This document shows, one piece after another, positions 24,201 through 35,960 of a stretch of DNA of 64,000 nucleotides. The DNA is taken from NCBI GenBank assembly GCA_036785705.1, contig JAWUZG010000016.1, positions 1,054,001 through 1,118,000 on the forward strand. The letters run 5' to 3'. How positions within the stretch are numbered: position 1 is the stretch's first letter; each line of letters opens with the position of its first letter. The stretch is from Acanthornis magna. Taxonomy: Eukaryota > Chordata > Aves > Passeriformes > Acanthizidae. The notes below the pieces were generated by a model that had not been told where the DNA came from, searched no databases, and saw only the letters and a list, made by a program, of their open reading frames with translations. The position numbers and the translations under genes are program-made.

Positions 24201-25730
24201 AAAGCTGAGGGAATACTGAACCAGCAGAGAACACGGCAATATGCAATAAAAATGGGATCAGTAAAATGGCTGGAATACGATGACAGCTAACAGCAGAAAA
24301 CAAAAGTCAGATGGACACCTGGAGATGAAAATCCCACTTTCCCAGCCCCATCACAGGACAGGAGGAACCTGAGGAGTAGGTTAATTGCAGCACCTACCTG
24401 GTGAGGGATTTATTTCTAGGTGAGGTGTCAAAACACGAGAGGCTCAGGACCCACTTCTGAGCCTTGCAGCTCTGCTCATCCATGGGGAAATCAGAGATGA
24501 AGAAGCCCAGCTCACAACTGCCAGGAATCAGCAGAAGCTGGAGACTGCTTCATGAAAGCAGACAGCAAGTTCTAGCTTGTTTGGCACTGCTCAGTAAAGA
24601 GAAAAGCATGCAACTCCTATTTCTGCACTGATAGGAGGGAAAAGCATCAGACTGGGAGAACTAAGCAGTCATAGTGCAAATACAAAGTAAGAGAAAGCCA
24701 TATATTGGAGAAAAATTTATAATATCAGTTCAATACAGCTCTGAAACTTCCCCTTCCCAGAAGACTGAAAACAAATGAATTACAGTGGTGTGCAATAAGG
24801 CATAATATCATTCTGTGTTTAGATTTGCTGACCTGCCAGGTCTCTTCCTGTCCTACATTTAGATTATCTTTTATACAATGGGTCTTGTACAGTGCTTGCA
24901 TTTTTTCAGCAATATTTTTGGATGACAGCCTAGAATGGGATTATTAACTTATAACAGGACAAAAAAAAAAAAAATCTCATATCCTCATAGATTCCTGCGA
25001 TGCCCTCCCCCCTGCTCTCTAGTTTTGGCAGCCTCTCTTTAGTGGAAAAATAAGCTTAAGTGGATGGAAGAGAAATGAGATTAGTGGCCAGACAGCCCAA
25101 ATTCTGAGCAAGTTCAGTAGGACGATGGCAACCTTACCGTAACTCTGCTGACTCCAACTTTTCAACTAACTTAGGCCAGAAGTTTCCTCGCAGTCTACCA
25201 GGGAGCCTGAGGTGTTTTGCATTGTGTTTGCCCAGAGAAATTCTTCAGTCTTAGGAATCCAAGAAAAAGAATATACAGCTCACAGTGCTGATCTGGTACA
25301 GGGAGGGACGACCGTGAACACTGTTTTGGGGCATTTCTCCTAAGATCAGTGTGTCTGAGCACTCCATCCCCGCCCACGAGCTCTGGAATTCAGCTCTGTA
25401 TGCTGATGTTGCAAGAAGCCATTTAATCACTGCAGAGTTGTTGAGCAAAAGGGAGGATGAGGCTGGAGAGAACTATGTGGGAAAACCGGGCAGGACTTGG
25501 GAGAGCGTGTCTGAAAACCACTGGATAACAGAATCTTTCAAAATAAAAGCCTGAAAAGTGGCCCGGCACAAACGCAGGCACAGCAGTCATCCCCTCCGGG
25601 CTGGGAGACGCTCTGCCAGCCCCAGGCACGGCAGGACCACATCCCGCCTGCACATCACACCTAAAACCTGCGCCACGTTGCACCTACACGTGCAACCCGG
25701 ACCACGTCACACCTGCACACGGTGTGGCTG

Positions 25731-26190
25731 CACCCGCGATCCAAACCACATCCAGAACCTGCGATCCAAACCACATCCAGCACCCGCGATCCAAACCACA
25801 TCCAGAACCTGCGATCCAAAACACATCCAGAACGTGCGATCCAAACCACATCCAGCACCTGAGATCCAAACCACATCCAGAACGTGCGATCCAAACCACA
25901 TCCAGAACCTGCGATCCAAACCACATCCAGCACCCGCGATCCAAATCACATCCAGCACCTGCTATCCAAACCGCATCCGGCACCTGAGATCCAAACCACA
26001 TCCGGCACCTGAGATCCAAATCACATCCGGCACCTGCTATCCAAACCGCATCCGGCACCTGAGATCCAAACCACATCCAGCACCTGCTATCCAAACCGCA
26101 TCCAGCACCTGAGATCCAAATCACATCCAGCACCTGCGATCCAAACCACATCCAACACCTGCGATCCAAACCGCATCCAGCCCTTACACG
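25731..26190. repeat. 25-bp minisatellite, 18 copies, in INF2 intron 1
   Basis: The anchor CCAAA recurs at 25741, 25766, 25791 and so on to 26166, with no change in the 25-bp register. The unit is CCAAACCACATCCAG then CACCTGCGAT, with substitutions only. The sequence has no interspersed unique spacers. Ten copies contain the E-box CACCTG. The 25-bp period is not a multiple of three and the unit has no stop codons, which explains long frames on both strands here. Confidence 0.95.
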
Positions 26191-26210
26191 CTGTGTTTGT
26201 GGCTGCAGTC

Positions 26211-26342
26211 CGGACCAGCTCCCACCTGTGCGCTCCACCGTCGCACCTGCAGTCCAGACTTCATCCCAGCTATACACCGCGCTGTTGCATCTGCACCCCG
26301 GACCGGCTCGCACCTCTCCCGTGTGCCGTCAAACCGGCAGCG
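26211..26342. repeat. Degenerate 44-bp repeat flanking the 25-bp array
   Basis: Three blocks with the anchor C(G/A)GAC begin at 26211, 26255 and 26299, exactly 44 bp apart. A similar unit (25698-25741) borders the 25-bp array on its left side. Aligning the two, the 25-bp unit equals the 44-bp unit minus about 19 internal bases. Looser related sequence extends to about 25634 and 26400. Confidence 0.65.
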
Positions 26343-27260
26343 GGAGCCCCGTCCCAGCGATGCCGCCACACCGGCAGCCCAAACCGGGTCCCACCTACAC
26401 CTCGCAGCTGCTGTGGCGCCTCCATCCCCCCGCGCTGAGCCATCCCTCCCAGCAGCTTCGGGCCGCCCGAGCTCCGGCCCGGCGAGCTCCTTCCCCCGCG
26501 TCTCCCCGGCCGGGCGCGGGGCTCAGCCGGGCGGGGGATGCCCGGCCGGGCTGCAGCCCCGGGGAGGGGTTGAGCCCAACTTCTCCCGACACAGAGGACC
26601 CGGCTCCCGCGATCGCCCCCGCCGCAGCTCGGCCTTACCGCGGCGGATTCCTGCGGCGGGGACGGCAGCGACCCTCCGCTGGAGCGACCCTCCGGCGGCA
26701 CCGACCCTCCGCCGGCGCCCGCAGCCGCCGGGCTCTGCCCGCCCGCGGGAGCCGCGCCCGGTTCCGGGGCGGGGCGCGGGCGGGGCGGGGGTCCGGACCG
26801 GCCCCGCCGGGGAAGTTTGTCCCCTCCCGGGCGGGGGTTCGGCCGCGCCGCCCCGGCCCAGCGTCCTGCCGCGGGTATTGCCTTGGCGGCACCGGTGGCG
26901 CGTCCCGGTCTCGCCCTGGCAGATCCTCCCCGGGGGAAGGGCTCTCCGCGGAGCCGGTGCTGCGTCCCCCTCGCCGCAGAGGGGTCCTGTCCGCCCCGGA
27001 GGGGTCCGCAATGTGCCCCTGCCTTCTGTGTCCCTGGGCATCCTGGAGGGAGCGCTGTCCCCGGCCCACCGGAGCCGTGTGACAGCCCGGGCTGTCCCCG
27101 TGTGAGGGGGGCAGCCGTGCCCGGCGCGGGGACCCTCTCGGTCCAGCCACGGGGGCTCGTATCCACGGCCCGGGGCTGGGAGCTGAAGGGGGAATCACGA
27201 AAGCTGGGGACCGGCTGTCCCGGCGGTCAGACACCCAAGGGACCCTGCGCCCTCCTCTAG
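26250..27260 (-). promoter_or_regulatory. INF2: CpG island / INF2 promoter
   Basis: This is about 1 kb of very GC-rich, CpG-dense sequence. It contains clustered Sp1-type GC boxes (GGGGCGGGG motifs) at 26766-26791, just upstream of the inferred exon 1. There is no TATA box, consistent with a dispersed housekeeping-type promoter. The island extends some 500 bp further upstream of the GC boxes, so divergent transcription is possible but not shown. Long open frames on both strands here come from stop-codon depletion in GC-rich DNA and do not resemble proteins I know. Confidence 0.75.
26639..26750 (-). other. INF2: INF2 non-coding exon 1 (5' UTR), upstream limit approximate
   Basis: A strong splice donor (CGCG|GTAAGG on the minus strand, GT at 26638-26637) lies inside the CpG island and is the natural partner for the exon 2 acceptor at 7794-7793. 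The stretch upstream of it is extremely GC-rich, has no ATG on the minus strand, and precedes clustered GC boxes, as expected for a 5' UTR exon of a CpG-island gene. Mammalian INF2 also has a non-coding first exon followed by a long intron. The donor is seen in the sequence. The transcription start (about 26.7-26.8 kb) is inferred, with no TATA box to fix it. Confidence 0.6.
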
Positions 27261-27305
27261 GGACCCGGCACCCTGGTCTCTGCAATTTAAGTGCTTCATT
27301 TTCAG

Positions 27306-27491
27306 CATAGAATCATGGCATCGATTAGGCTGGAAAATACCTTTAGGGTCATCGAGTCCAGCTGTTGACCCAGCATTGCGAAGCCCACCACTAAACCATG
27401 TCCCTCAGTGCCACATCTACATGTCTTTTAAATACTGCCATAGATGGTGACTCAACCTCTTCCCGGGGTAGCATGTTCCAATGCTTGAATC
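27306..27491 (-). mobile_element. CR1 LINE 3' fragment just upstream of the INF2 promoter
   Basis: CATAGAATCATGGCATCGAT begins the element, followed by GGTCATCGAGTCCAGC, CCACTAAACCATGTCCC and GATGGTGACTCAACC, a typical reversed CR1 end. It is diverged and 5'-truncated. It abuts the outer edge of the CpG island. Confidence 0.87.
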
Positions 27492-29732
27492 TTGTACTTT
27501 GCTCCGGGTTAGTAAAGCCAATATCTGAGCATTTTTCACAGATTTTGAGTGTATCACCATGTAAACATCCAGTCAGCCCTAAACTGAAACCAGTGCAGGT
27601 TTAATACCTCGTAGTACTTGAGATCGATGGGCACAGTGGGCCACCCAACCCAGCAGAGGGGAAGGATGCCTTTCCCAGTAGAAAAACACATCAGCTCTAG
27701 AGATGAGCAACGAAACAGTGGAGCTAAGCTAAATCTTAACAGCCAGATGGAGAGAATTTGGTGGAAAAGTTTGTTTCCCTTCGTGGGTCAGAAGTGCTGT
27801 CTCCTACAGGCACTAGAGGTATGAGTCAGTTCTGACTTCAGGCAGAGCCACTCAGCTTTGCCATCCAGAGAAAACCTGGCAGGGAAAATCATGGAGCGGG
27901 GAGATAACTGATAAAGTGTTTTGCAAAGGGCTGCTGCAAGCGCCTGAGAGCTGAGCTTAGACTGAGTGTGATTACGGGCGACTAGAGGATAGTAACAGGG
28001 TAAGAACACAGGGCTGAGTACTTCTGAGACTTCGAATTGGAAAATGAGACCTGAGCTTTTACTGGTTGCTCGTAAAACACTCCTCTGTTTCTAGTGGAAG
28101 AGAAGACAAATGGAAAAAAGACTGCCTCTCTCGGAGATGGCAGTTAACCAGAGTGGCTCATAATTTCTTCTTTTACCCAAAATAAATGTTTCTAATTGGT
28201 ATCTTATGCAATACTCAGGCGGGTACATACTTAGCTTTACAAATCTACACAGTGGGAAAAATGGATGTGTCCCCTGCAATCTCTCTCTGAAGGGTATAAA
28301 CCTGTTTCTGAAAGAGCAATTTGTTGTTTAGGAAATTGTAGTTGTCTATGGCTGTTGTTCTTGCTTTAGCCTTTTTTCCATTCTCTGCCGGTTTTTGCTG
28401 CTTTGGTGTATTAAGAACAGGGAACCCAAATCTTTCCTGCTTGAGAGCATTTTTCTTCTTTGCCTTTGTCTGCTCCCTTTGCATTCTGGAGCAGCCCTGC
28501 CAGGGTTGGCCATATGGAAGTCAGGCAGGCAGGACATGTTGGTGTGGCCCAGGGGGCTTCCCCTCTTGCTGCCTCATTCAGAAGCTCATTCCAGGCATTT
28601 TCAGCATTAGGTTTGTGGCCTCTGTCCCACATGGGGACTGTGTGTGCTTGGGCAGTTGGAGTGCATCCCTTAATGCACTCATCAGCTGTGTCCGTAGGGG
28701 TGTGAGGTAGCCGGCAGTGACCATGGGGGAGCTGGGTTACACACAGGAGACCTGCAGCTCACAGTGACCTTGTACTCGGGGCAGATAAGAGACAGCAAGG
28801 GAGCTCTTCTTCCTCCGTGTTTCACTGCTTTATTAATTCTTACCCTAATGCTTGATACTTGTCAGTCCTGTTTTCTGATCTGGACATGAGAAGGACAGTA
28901 TCCATGGCCCTGAAAATTGCTTATGGGAGACAAATTATAACTGCTGGACTATAAAGGCTCTCATCATCATGTAGGAGTGAGGGGCAAAGCACAGAAAAGA
29001 CCAGGCAAAGAGAAAAAATGAAACTCTGTTTAAATGCCCCTCATTTTCACCCAAACCCCTTTTGACCGAAGCAGATATGATTGCGGGGGTGAACAATGAA
29101 CACACAAGTGCCCCTTTGTTGGGATAAAGCCACGCTGTGCATGTATGTCCAGAGCTGGATGCACACGTGCCATGGCTGAGGGGATGCAGTTGCTGGTTTG
29201 CTTCCCCAGACCTGGATCTGCAGTGTGCTTTGCACTTTGAAACCTTGCACCCACAGAAATCAGGCTGAACTCTCCCTGGGCTCTCCATCTGTCTGCCTGG
29301 AGGGGCTGTGATCACTGAATTTGTTGTTGGATGTCTGAACTGCCATTTCTGTTTGGTGCTATCATTGCCAATTATGTCAGAAATGTGTAAATAGAACTCC
29401 ACCACATGGACCAAATTCTTCTTTGGTTACAGCATGAACCATTATTTTCTCTTCTGAACTCCAGCTGGCCATTTCTTTTTCTTTGGTTTGGGCAAAAGAG
29501 CTGATAGCAAATTCATTTTTGTTCCACAGCATCACTGTGCTTGGTGGCTCAGTCCCACAGTGGAAGGGCTGGAAAGAAACACCACTGCAGCTGGGAGATG
29601 GGGCTTTAAAGCTCAGGAAGATTGTTGCCATGGCTGGATCGAGGTCCTAAAAAGCAACTTTTTCAGTGGAAGAAGCTACTTCCAAATCATTATTAGCTTG
29701 TATTGCTCTTTGTTCTTTATACCCACACAAAT
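27492..29732. other. Intergenic sequence without recognised features
   Basis: No exon, RNA gene or mobile element is recognised. Open frames are short, and their translations look random. Confidence 0.6.
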
Positions 29733-29810
29733 TAGAATAGAATAGAATAGAATAGAATAGAATAATTTCAGTTGGAAGGGACCAACAATGACCATCTTGT
29801 CTAAATGCCA
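29733..29810 (-). mobile_element. CR1 3' end with TAGAA microsatellite
   Basis: About six TAGAA repeats (29733-29764) lead into TTTCAGTTGGAAGGGACC. This is the extreme 3' end of a reversed CR1 copy whose terminal short repeats have expanded into a microsatellite. Confidence 0.75.
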
Positions 29811-30529
29811 AAAATATGAATCAAAGGTTTTTTTCTTCTGATCTCTTTCTTTCTCTTGCTGTCCACAGACCTGTATCAGGTTCCTGATATTTTACCTGCA
29901 GCCGTGCCCTGCCCTTCAGGAGGGCTGAAACATTTATTTGGGGCTTTTGACATGAAGGCAGGGCTGCAGTAGAGTTCAGGAATGTAGAAATGTGAGTGTT
30001 TGTGCAGACATTCCTTTTCCTACTAAGCAGCAGAGTTTTAAAGAGAGATCTGCCATGCCGAGAATGTCATTATTGCACAGCTGCAGGAATTGTTGTCCCA
30101 AGGTCTGATGATGAGAGTTGGTTTTGTGTTTGTTCCCGCTCAGATTAAAGTGGGACTCGTTTCCAGCAGTGGTGAAGGTTAAGAGCATGTACTGCACAGA
30201 AAGATTCCTGATCTTTTGTTTCTTCTCTTAAGCCCTTCGCAATGCTTACAGCGAAGGTCAGAGCACAGAAGAAAAGAGCTTTTTGGTTTTGAGTCGCAAA
30301 GCAGTTGTCAAGAGTTGAATTTTCCTGAGGGAGAGGCCCCAAGAGAGTTGAGAACCTTAAAGAAAAATATATTATCTGTAATATCAAGCACGCAATAATC
30401 GTGTTTTAGTGTTCCCTGAACCACAGGAGATTAAGTAACAGCGCAATATGGTATTTGTAAGTCAGTAATGGTGCATACATACACAAGGATTTAGACACAC
30501 ATTTGCAGTAGTAATGGCAGGAAGATAAA

Positions 30530-30551
30530 CCCCCCCCCCCCCCCCCCCCCC
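30530..30551. repeat. Poly-C tract (22 bp)
   Basis: Twenty-two uninterrupted C (G on the minus strand), in otherwise AT-rich surroundings. Confidence 0.95.
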
Positions 30552-31489
30552 ATTTAAGAAGCCTAGAGACCCTGAATGGGTGAAATGCCTCAGATAGTGT
30601 AATTTAGATAAAGACTCACTGAGGTCCTGCTGTATAACACAGCTAAGCACAGTCAATTTTTCTAAGATGTTTTCAGTCACTCTGCCTCATGTTTTGTTTT
30701 GTTAGAGGCTACACTTGGAGAGTGACAGTCCTTTGTTTCATCAGGACTCATCTGCTTCTCTTGCCTCCTCCCCACTTGACAGCGTTTTTTCTTTATGTGC
30801 CATCATGTTTATTTCCCCAGCAACAGTGACTGCATCTCAAACATGATTTTGTAGAGATTAAGGGCTTTCAGAATGAGCATCTACAGCAGAGACCGAAGTC
30901 TCCTTCCCTTCATTGCAATTTAGGATTAATGGCTGTGCTTCCCGTGTAATGGATTTTTAAAGCACTGTGGTTCTGGCACTGATTATTCAGGCACACTCAA
31001 AGCACAGACTAACGGGACATAATTTTGTACTGATTCAGTGCTCTCATTTTCTTATAAATCTCTTACTCCTTGGTCTTCCTGGTATTCTTCCAGGTACACA
31101 GCAAAACCACACTTGCTGTCACTTGCTATGGATAAGGGAGCTGGTTACAAACTCTGGAGACAGTATTTATCCAGGTATCCCATTCCCAGGTGGGATACAC
31201 ATCTGTCAGCCAGACTGGGGGGACAGGAGATGTGTGGTTGCCTGCCCCTGTCTCTTATTCAGATGATGTAAAGATTTCTGAGTCTTCCAGAGCTTGGAAA
31301 TGTTTCCAATTCTGTCAGGAAAGCCTTCTGCTTTTATGCCTGGGCTGCTGGAGTTCAGGTTCCCATTGCTAATAACTCACCCAGGAGCATCCTTTGAAAT
31401 CCTGTGTGTAATTCTCGATAATTCCCAGAATGGTGAATTTAAAGTGGGACAGATGCTGAGAAGAGGGATGCTGGTGGTGTTTTACAGCA

Positions 31490-31690
31490 TGAGATTAAAA
31501 GACTTTTGGCTGATAAAGCGTAACAAAATGAGGGTTGAGAGGGGATGTGATCATCTCTGAATATTTTAGGAAAGGTGTCAGTGCCACGCAGGAGCAAAAT
31601 GCCCCCTGGCTGTTCAAGTGTGTGAACTGTACTGGCACAAGAACAAATGGGTATTAATGAGAATTAAACCCATTTACACTGGGGAAAAGA
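31490..31690 (+). mobile_element. Ancient CR1-like LINE remnant
   Basis: The order of motifs GGTTGAGAGGGGATGTGATC, then a degraded stretch, then GGCACAAGAACAAATGGGTA follows the 3' part of old amniote CR1/L3-type elements. It is heavily mutated, so the limits are approximate. Confidence 0.5.
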
Positions 31691-32419
31691 AAAAGGGTTT
31701 TAATGGTCCGAAAAGTGTTATCTCTGTCAGGAGATGAAAGGCCAAAATTCTAGGCTGAGTTAAAAGGGAGCTTCATTGCTTTATGAAAAGTGATTGAAGA
31801 GGGGTTTGTCTGCAACAGCAGATGCCATTTTCAGTGACCACAAAGGGGTTTGATCCTAAATTCTCCTTTCCTTTTACTTAAACATCTGTTTATAGCTTGA
31901 AGGAATGAAAAAAGGCTGTGATACACAGATTGCCCTCCCGTTTTGGGTAGTCACGAAGGACAGCTGCTCCCACAGCATGGGGGTGCTTTTGGATAGGCCA
32001 CCCCTCCTTTGGCTCCCTCCTTGTTCCTCAAACACTCACATCAGGCTCAGCCTACATCTCCTGCCTTGGTTGTGGTTCACTGCTCTCTTCGTTTCTCCTT
32101 TTGCATCCTGAGTGCCTGGAGTGTTTCATACACTTTGAGGCAGGAGGTGAAGGGTTCTGGGCTCCGTAGTTTTGTCTGTCTCTTGTAATGGAAACTCTCC
32201 CTATCAGTTTTTGATGACAAAATCCACAGCCACAGGAAGAAGGACCAAACAGCTTAAAATGTGTGTTAGAGGTCATAGCAAAATTATTTCATTAACAGCA
32301 CAATTCGTATCTCTTTGCCCTTCCCAGAGTATTGGATGTACAGATATGGCAGACATAATATTACATTTATCAGAAAAGATTTTTGCAAACACTTGGGCCC
32401 TGTGATTTGATCCAGCAAA

Positions 32420-32715
32420 ACAGAATCCAGCTCTTTAGTGCCTTCTCCAACAAAAATTTAGAACCTCAGAAAAAAAACCCCCAACCAGCTAGCAGAAGAC
32501 AAGATCGAGGCAAACAACAAGAGATGATTCCTCACACTAGGTGACATAAGTTGAGAAACTCCCTGCTGCAGAATATTATGGACAGTAAAAATCAGTGGAG
32601 ACCAATAGAAGAAGAAAAATAGACTGAGGGCTATGGAGATAATACTTCTGACTCTGGAAGTTCCTAAGATGCAAACTGGTGGAGACTGAGGAGGTGTTAT
32701 GGATATGAGGTGGAT
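32420..32715 (+). mobile_element. Ancient CR1-like LINE remnant
   Basis: GAGATGATTCCTCACACTAG, GAAACTCCCTGCTGCAGAAT, GAGGGCTATGGAGATAATAC and TCTGACTCTGGAAGTTCC occur in the order seen in old CR1 3' ends. No open frame survives. Confidence 0.55.
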
Positions 32716-34862
32716 ATGACTATATGCTATGATTAATTATAGCATAATTAGCTTGGTATTATTAATTGTTAGACAGGACTAGCAACTATAAGGCATGTGG
32801 TTTGGCCACTTACAGAGAATAAATGTGGGTCTAGTTGGAAGGAGACTTTGGTGTGGCCCAGTACAGCTTGTCTTGTATTTTGGGCTTTCTTCCAGCCTGC
32901 TCCTCATAGGCTGAGGTAGCCTCCACCACTTGCAGAGCCCAGTTCACTGCCCACTCTTCAAAACAATGCTTGTGAAAGTTTTAGCTAAGTGACTTAGAAA
33001 TAGACTGATTAAAATACATGATAGCTGCAAAAAGCTGTCATATCTTCCCCAAGAGGTCTTTGTTCTGGTTTTGAGCAAAGCATGGGTTTTGTTTCCAGAG
33101 ACAGTTTGGGGCTAAGCTAGCACTGGCTCAGCCTGAGCTGGTCGAAGGATGGAATTACCATGGCAGGACAAGGCATGGTTCCTTCTCCTCTAGGATCTCT
33201 ATTTGCACTGCCCTTGCTTGCAGAGAAGCAGCATGTTCTGCATGGTAAGGATCAACATGGCACCAAATTTCATGCGCAGTTTTGATAAATAAAATCTGTG
33301 TTCTAAGCCAAGGCACCCGGACAAAGCCCCTTTGTGCGAGTGAGACTTAGGCCTAGTGTATGTCTTTGGGAGAAATGCAGAATTCGTTTTGGGGAGGGAA
33401 ACTGATATGAACAGCAGGCCATTTTCCTCTACAAAGGCTCTCTTTCAAGGCTGGTGCATGCAGCAGAACAAAGGCTGACCCCATAATCTGTACTCAACAA
33501 TAGCTTGGAATATTTGATTTGATTGTACATGCATACATCATGCCTGGCCGTAAATAAATAGGGCCATGGTTTGATCCACTCTGAGGATAAAGTCAGCCTG
33601 TTCCCCATTCTGGTTTCAAGGAAATGCTTATTTTGTGTCTCTGTCTTCTCTTGGCTGAGGGATGTCCATCTTGCCACCAAGGCCAAAGGGTCTCAGTTTA
33701 AAGCCCACTAACAAAGACACAAAAGGTTTTGCCACCACTTTATTGGTGCCAAACTGCTTCATCACTTCTTTCTCTAATCCCTGTAACTTCTGTTTTTTTT
33801 AAGGACCTTTTCTTGGCTAAATTCATGGCCAACAAACAAGTAGGCCAAGAAGAACTTGGGTCTTACAGGTAACTTGAGGCCCATGCTGTGGTAAATTATA
33901 TTATATTTAGCCTAACTCTCCACTGCTGTTCCTCGTATGTAAAAAGGAGGAAGATACAACTTCCAAAGCCTATCCTTGGATGCCTGAGATACTCCTTCAA
34001 TAGAAGAATATCTCTTGCTCAAGCATAAAAAGCAGTGGTAAGTATACAGATTAGTGATAGTCTTTATAAGTGGTCCACAAAGTTTTGTGGGGATGAAACA
34101 TATTTGCTCAGCACATTTTGTGGTTATAAGACAAGGAAAATTTGGGTTGCTGCACTGGAAATATAGCAAACCACTGGCCTAAGACACAGTGTGTTTGCAA
34201 TGTAAACATTTGGGCCCTTGTTTATATAATTGTCTGTAACTGGAGAACAAAGCACCAGAGTGAGAATCTTGCCTGATCATCAGTTGTTTTATTGAATGAA
34301 AGTTTTTGCAGCAACAGTTGTCAGAGCCTGGCGTGAATAGTCTCCTATGGCATAACATCACATGGCATAACAACACACAAACATTTTCTAATAACGTCAA
34401 AGTCTTTGCGTATGTTTTAATATTTAGGCCAAGAACGCAGAGATCTGTTTCAGCAGAAGAGCTGATGAAATGTATGACTCAGACATGGAATTGCCTCTAA
34501 ATACATAAGCACTTGATTATTATCAGCAATTAGCCTGAGAATTTGTGACATTCCTGTAAATTGACCTATTTTTTTTAGCATTTTCTATTTGCATTCCTCA
34601 AATATTTTGAGACATGTAGTGATGAAAGGGCAGATTTTCTGGAGATCTTAACGTCAGAAAAGTACAGGAAAACTATATGAGGAAACTTCAGATTGTCTTT
34701 GGAAAACTGGTAGAAAAGAAAAACAGAGGATTAAACTAGTGGTGAAAGGGGAAAATATGAAGCCACTTCCATGGCAGGTGAAATGTTTAATGACTGGTTT
34801 AATGACTGGTTAAAGTGTATGTAGCAAAAAAAATTTCACAGCTGAGGAGGAATGGATTACAG

Positions 34863-35021
34863 CTGGTTCAGCCTGGAGAAGAGAAGACTGAGGGGAGACC
34901 TCAAGATGAATTTGGACAATGCACACAGGCATATGGTGTGATTCTTGTGGTGTCCTGTGTGTGGTCAGGAGTTGGATTTGATGATCTTTAGGGGTCCCTT
35001 CCAGCTCAGGATATTCTACAT
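34863..35021 (+). mobile_element. CR1 LINE 3' fragment with internal deletion
   Basis: GGTTCAGCCTGGAGAAGAGA marks the upstream part, and GGAGTTGGATTTGATGATCT followed by TCCCTTCCAGCTCAGG marks the 3' end. The part usually between them is mostly missing. Confidence 0.82.
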
Positions 35022-35067
35022 TTCTAGCAGACTGCTATAGTGATTTATCTTGGGTTGTTTTTCTTGT

Positions 35068-35960
35068 GTATTCATAAGTGATCTGGAAGAGGAGTGAATA
35101 AAGATGTGACAGCAGTTTCGGATGATACAGAGCTGACTGAGAACAATAAAAATTAAAACTGACAGTAAAGATTAACAGAAGGATCTCACAAAGATTATTG
35201 AATGAATGGGAGAATAGCAGATGCAATTCATGTACTTAAGGAAAACAAAACAATCCTAACCATGCACAGTGGTAAGGTCTAAAATTAGCTATTGCCACTC
35301 AGGAAGAAGACCTTCAACTCATCATGTATAGCCCCATGAAAATGTCAATTCAATGCTCAGCAGTTAGAAAATGGCAAACCAGATGTTAGGTATTGTTCAA
35401 ACAGGAAAAGTGCACAAAAAAGGAGAAACATTACAAGCTGCTCTAGGGACATTTTGCACTCACAGCTGGGAGGCTGCACACCCAGAGCAGATCTTAACTC
35501 CCTTGCTGAAAAAACTCCCCAGCTGAAGTAGAAAAAATGTGGAGAAAGCACCAGGAATGGTAAGGGGAATAGGACCTCTCATGAGAAGTCTTTTTACTGT
35601 GTAGGAAGAGAGGTCATTGAAAGGGTCTGTGGTTGAAGCTGCCATGTCATAAGTGCAACAGAGAAGGTACAAGAGTGAACAAAATTATCCAGCTTTTTCA
35701 TCATCAAATGAGAACTTGGGGTCCTAAAATTTACTCCCTTTTCTTCACTAACAGTTTTTAAACAAAACCACAATTCTTTACACAGTCAGGCTTTAAACCA
35801 TAGAGTTCCCTGTAGATGCTCAAGAATAACAGTCTTCAAAAAGTGGTTAGGGAAATTCAAGGGAGAAAAGTCCACTGAGGCTATTAATCACAAAGGTCTG
35901 GTGTGAATCAGCAAGTCCAAAAGATGCACATGGATTAAAAAAATACTGGAACTGAATGCC
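35068..35960 (+). mobile_element. Ancient CR1-like LINE, about 0.9 kb
   Basis: This is the longest old LINE remnant in the window. Landmarks in order are AGTGATCTGGAAGAGGAGTG, a GATGATACAGAGCTGACTGA block, AGAAGGATCTCACAAAGATT, CCATGCACAGTGGTAAGG, CAATGCTCAGCAGTTAG and GTCCACTGAGGCTATTAATC. They follow the C-terminal reverse-transcriptase region and 3' UTR of amniote CR1 elements. The reading frame is destroyed by stops and indels. Confidence 0.65.

Larger units (their letters stand above)
7793..26638 (-). other. INF2 intron 1 (18.8 kb)
   Basis: It runs from the exon 1 donor at 26638-26637 to the exon 2 acceptor at 7794-7793. Identified contents are a SINE (8681-8833), two CR1 fragments (11297-11790), a solo LTR (18156-18600), microsatellites, and a minisatellite (25634-26400). 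The remaining stretches (7795-8680, 8834-11296, 11791-18148, 18608-25630) show no exon or element I can name. The AT-rich part at about 19.0-19.9 kb is the best place to look for conserved intronic enhancers. Confidence 0.7.

Noticed and set aside
25731..26190. Regular short repeats that might suggest a CRISPR array
   Set aside because: There are no unique spacers, units are contiguous, and the context is a vertebrate intron.
25558..26313. Long frames on both strands with repeated residues (for example NHIQHPRSKPHP and GSQVLDVVWIA)
   Set aside because: They are by-products of a 25-bp repeat lacking stop codons. They occur in several frames of both strands, with no start context or similarity to known proteins.
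26197..27285. Frames of up to about 300 codons on both strands in the CpG island
   Set aside because: Stop depletion in GC-rich promoter DNA. Overlapping frames on opposite strands are equally long, and none resembles a known protein.
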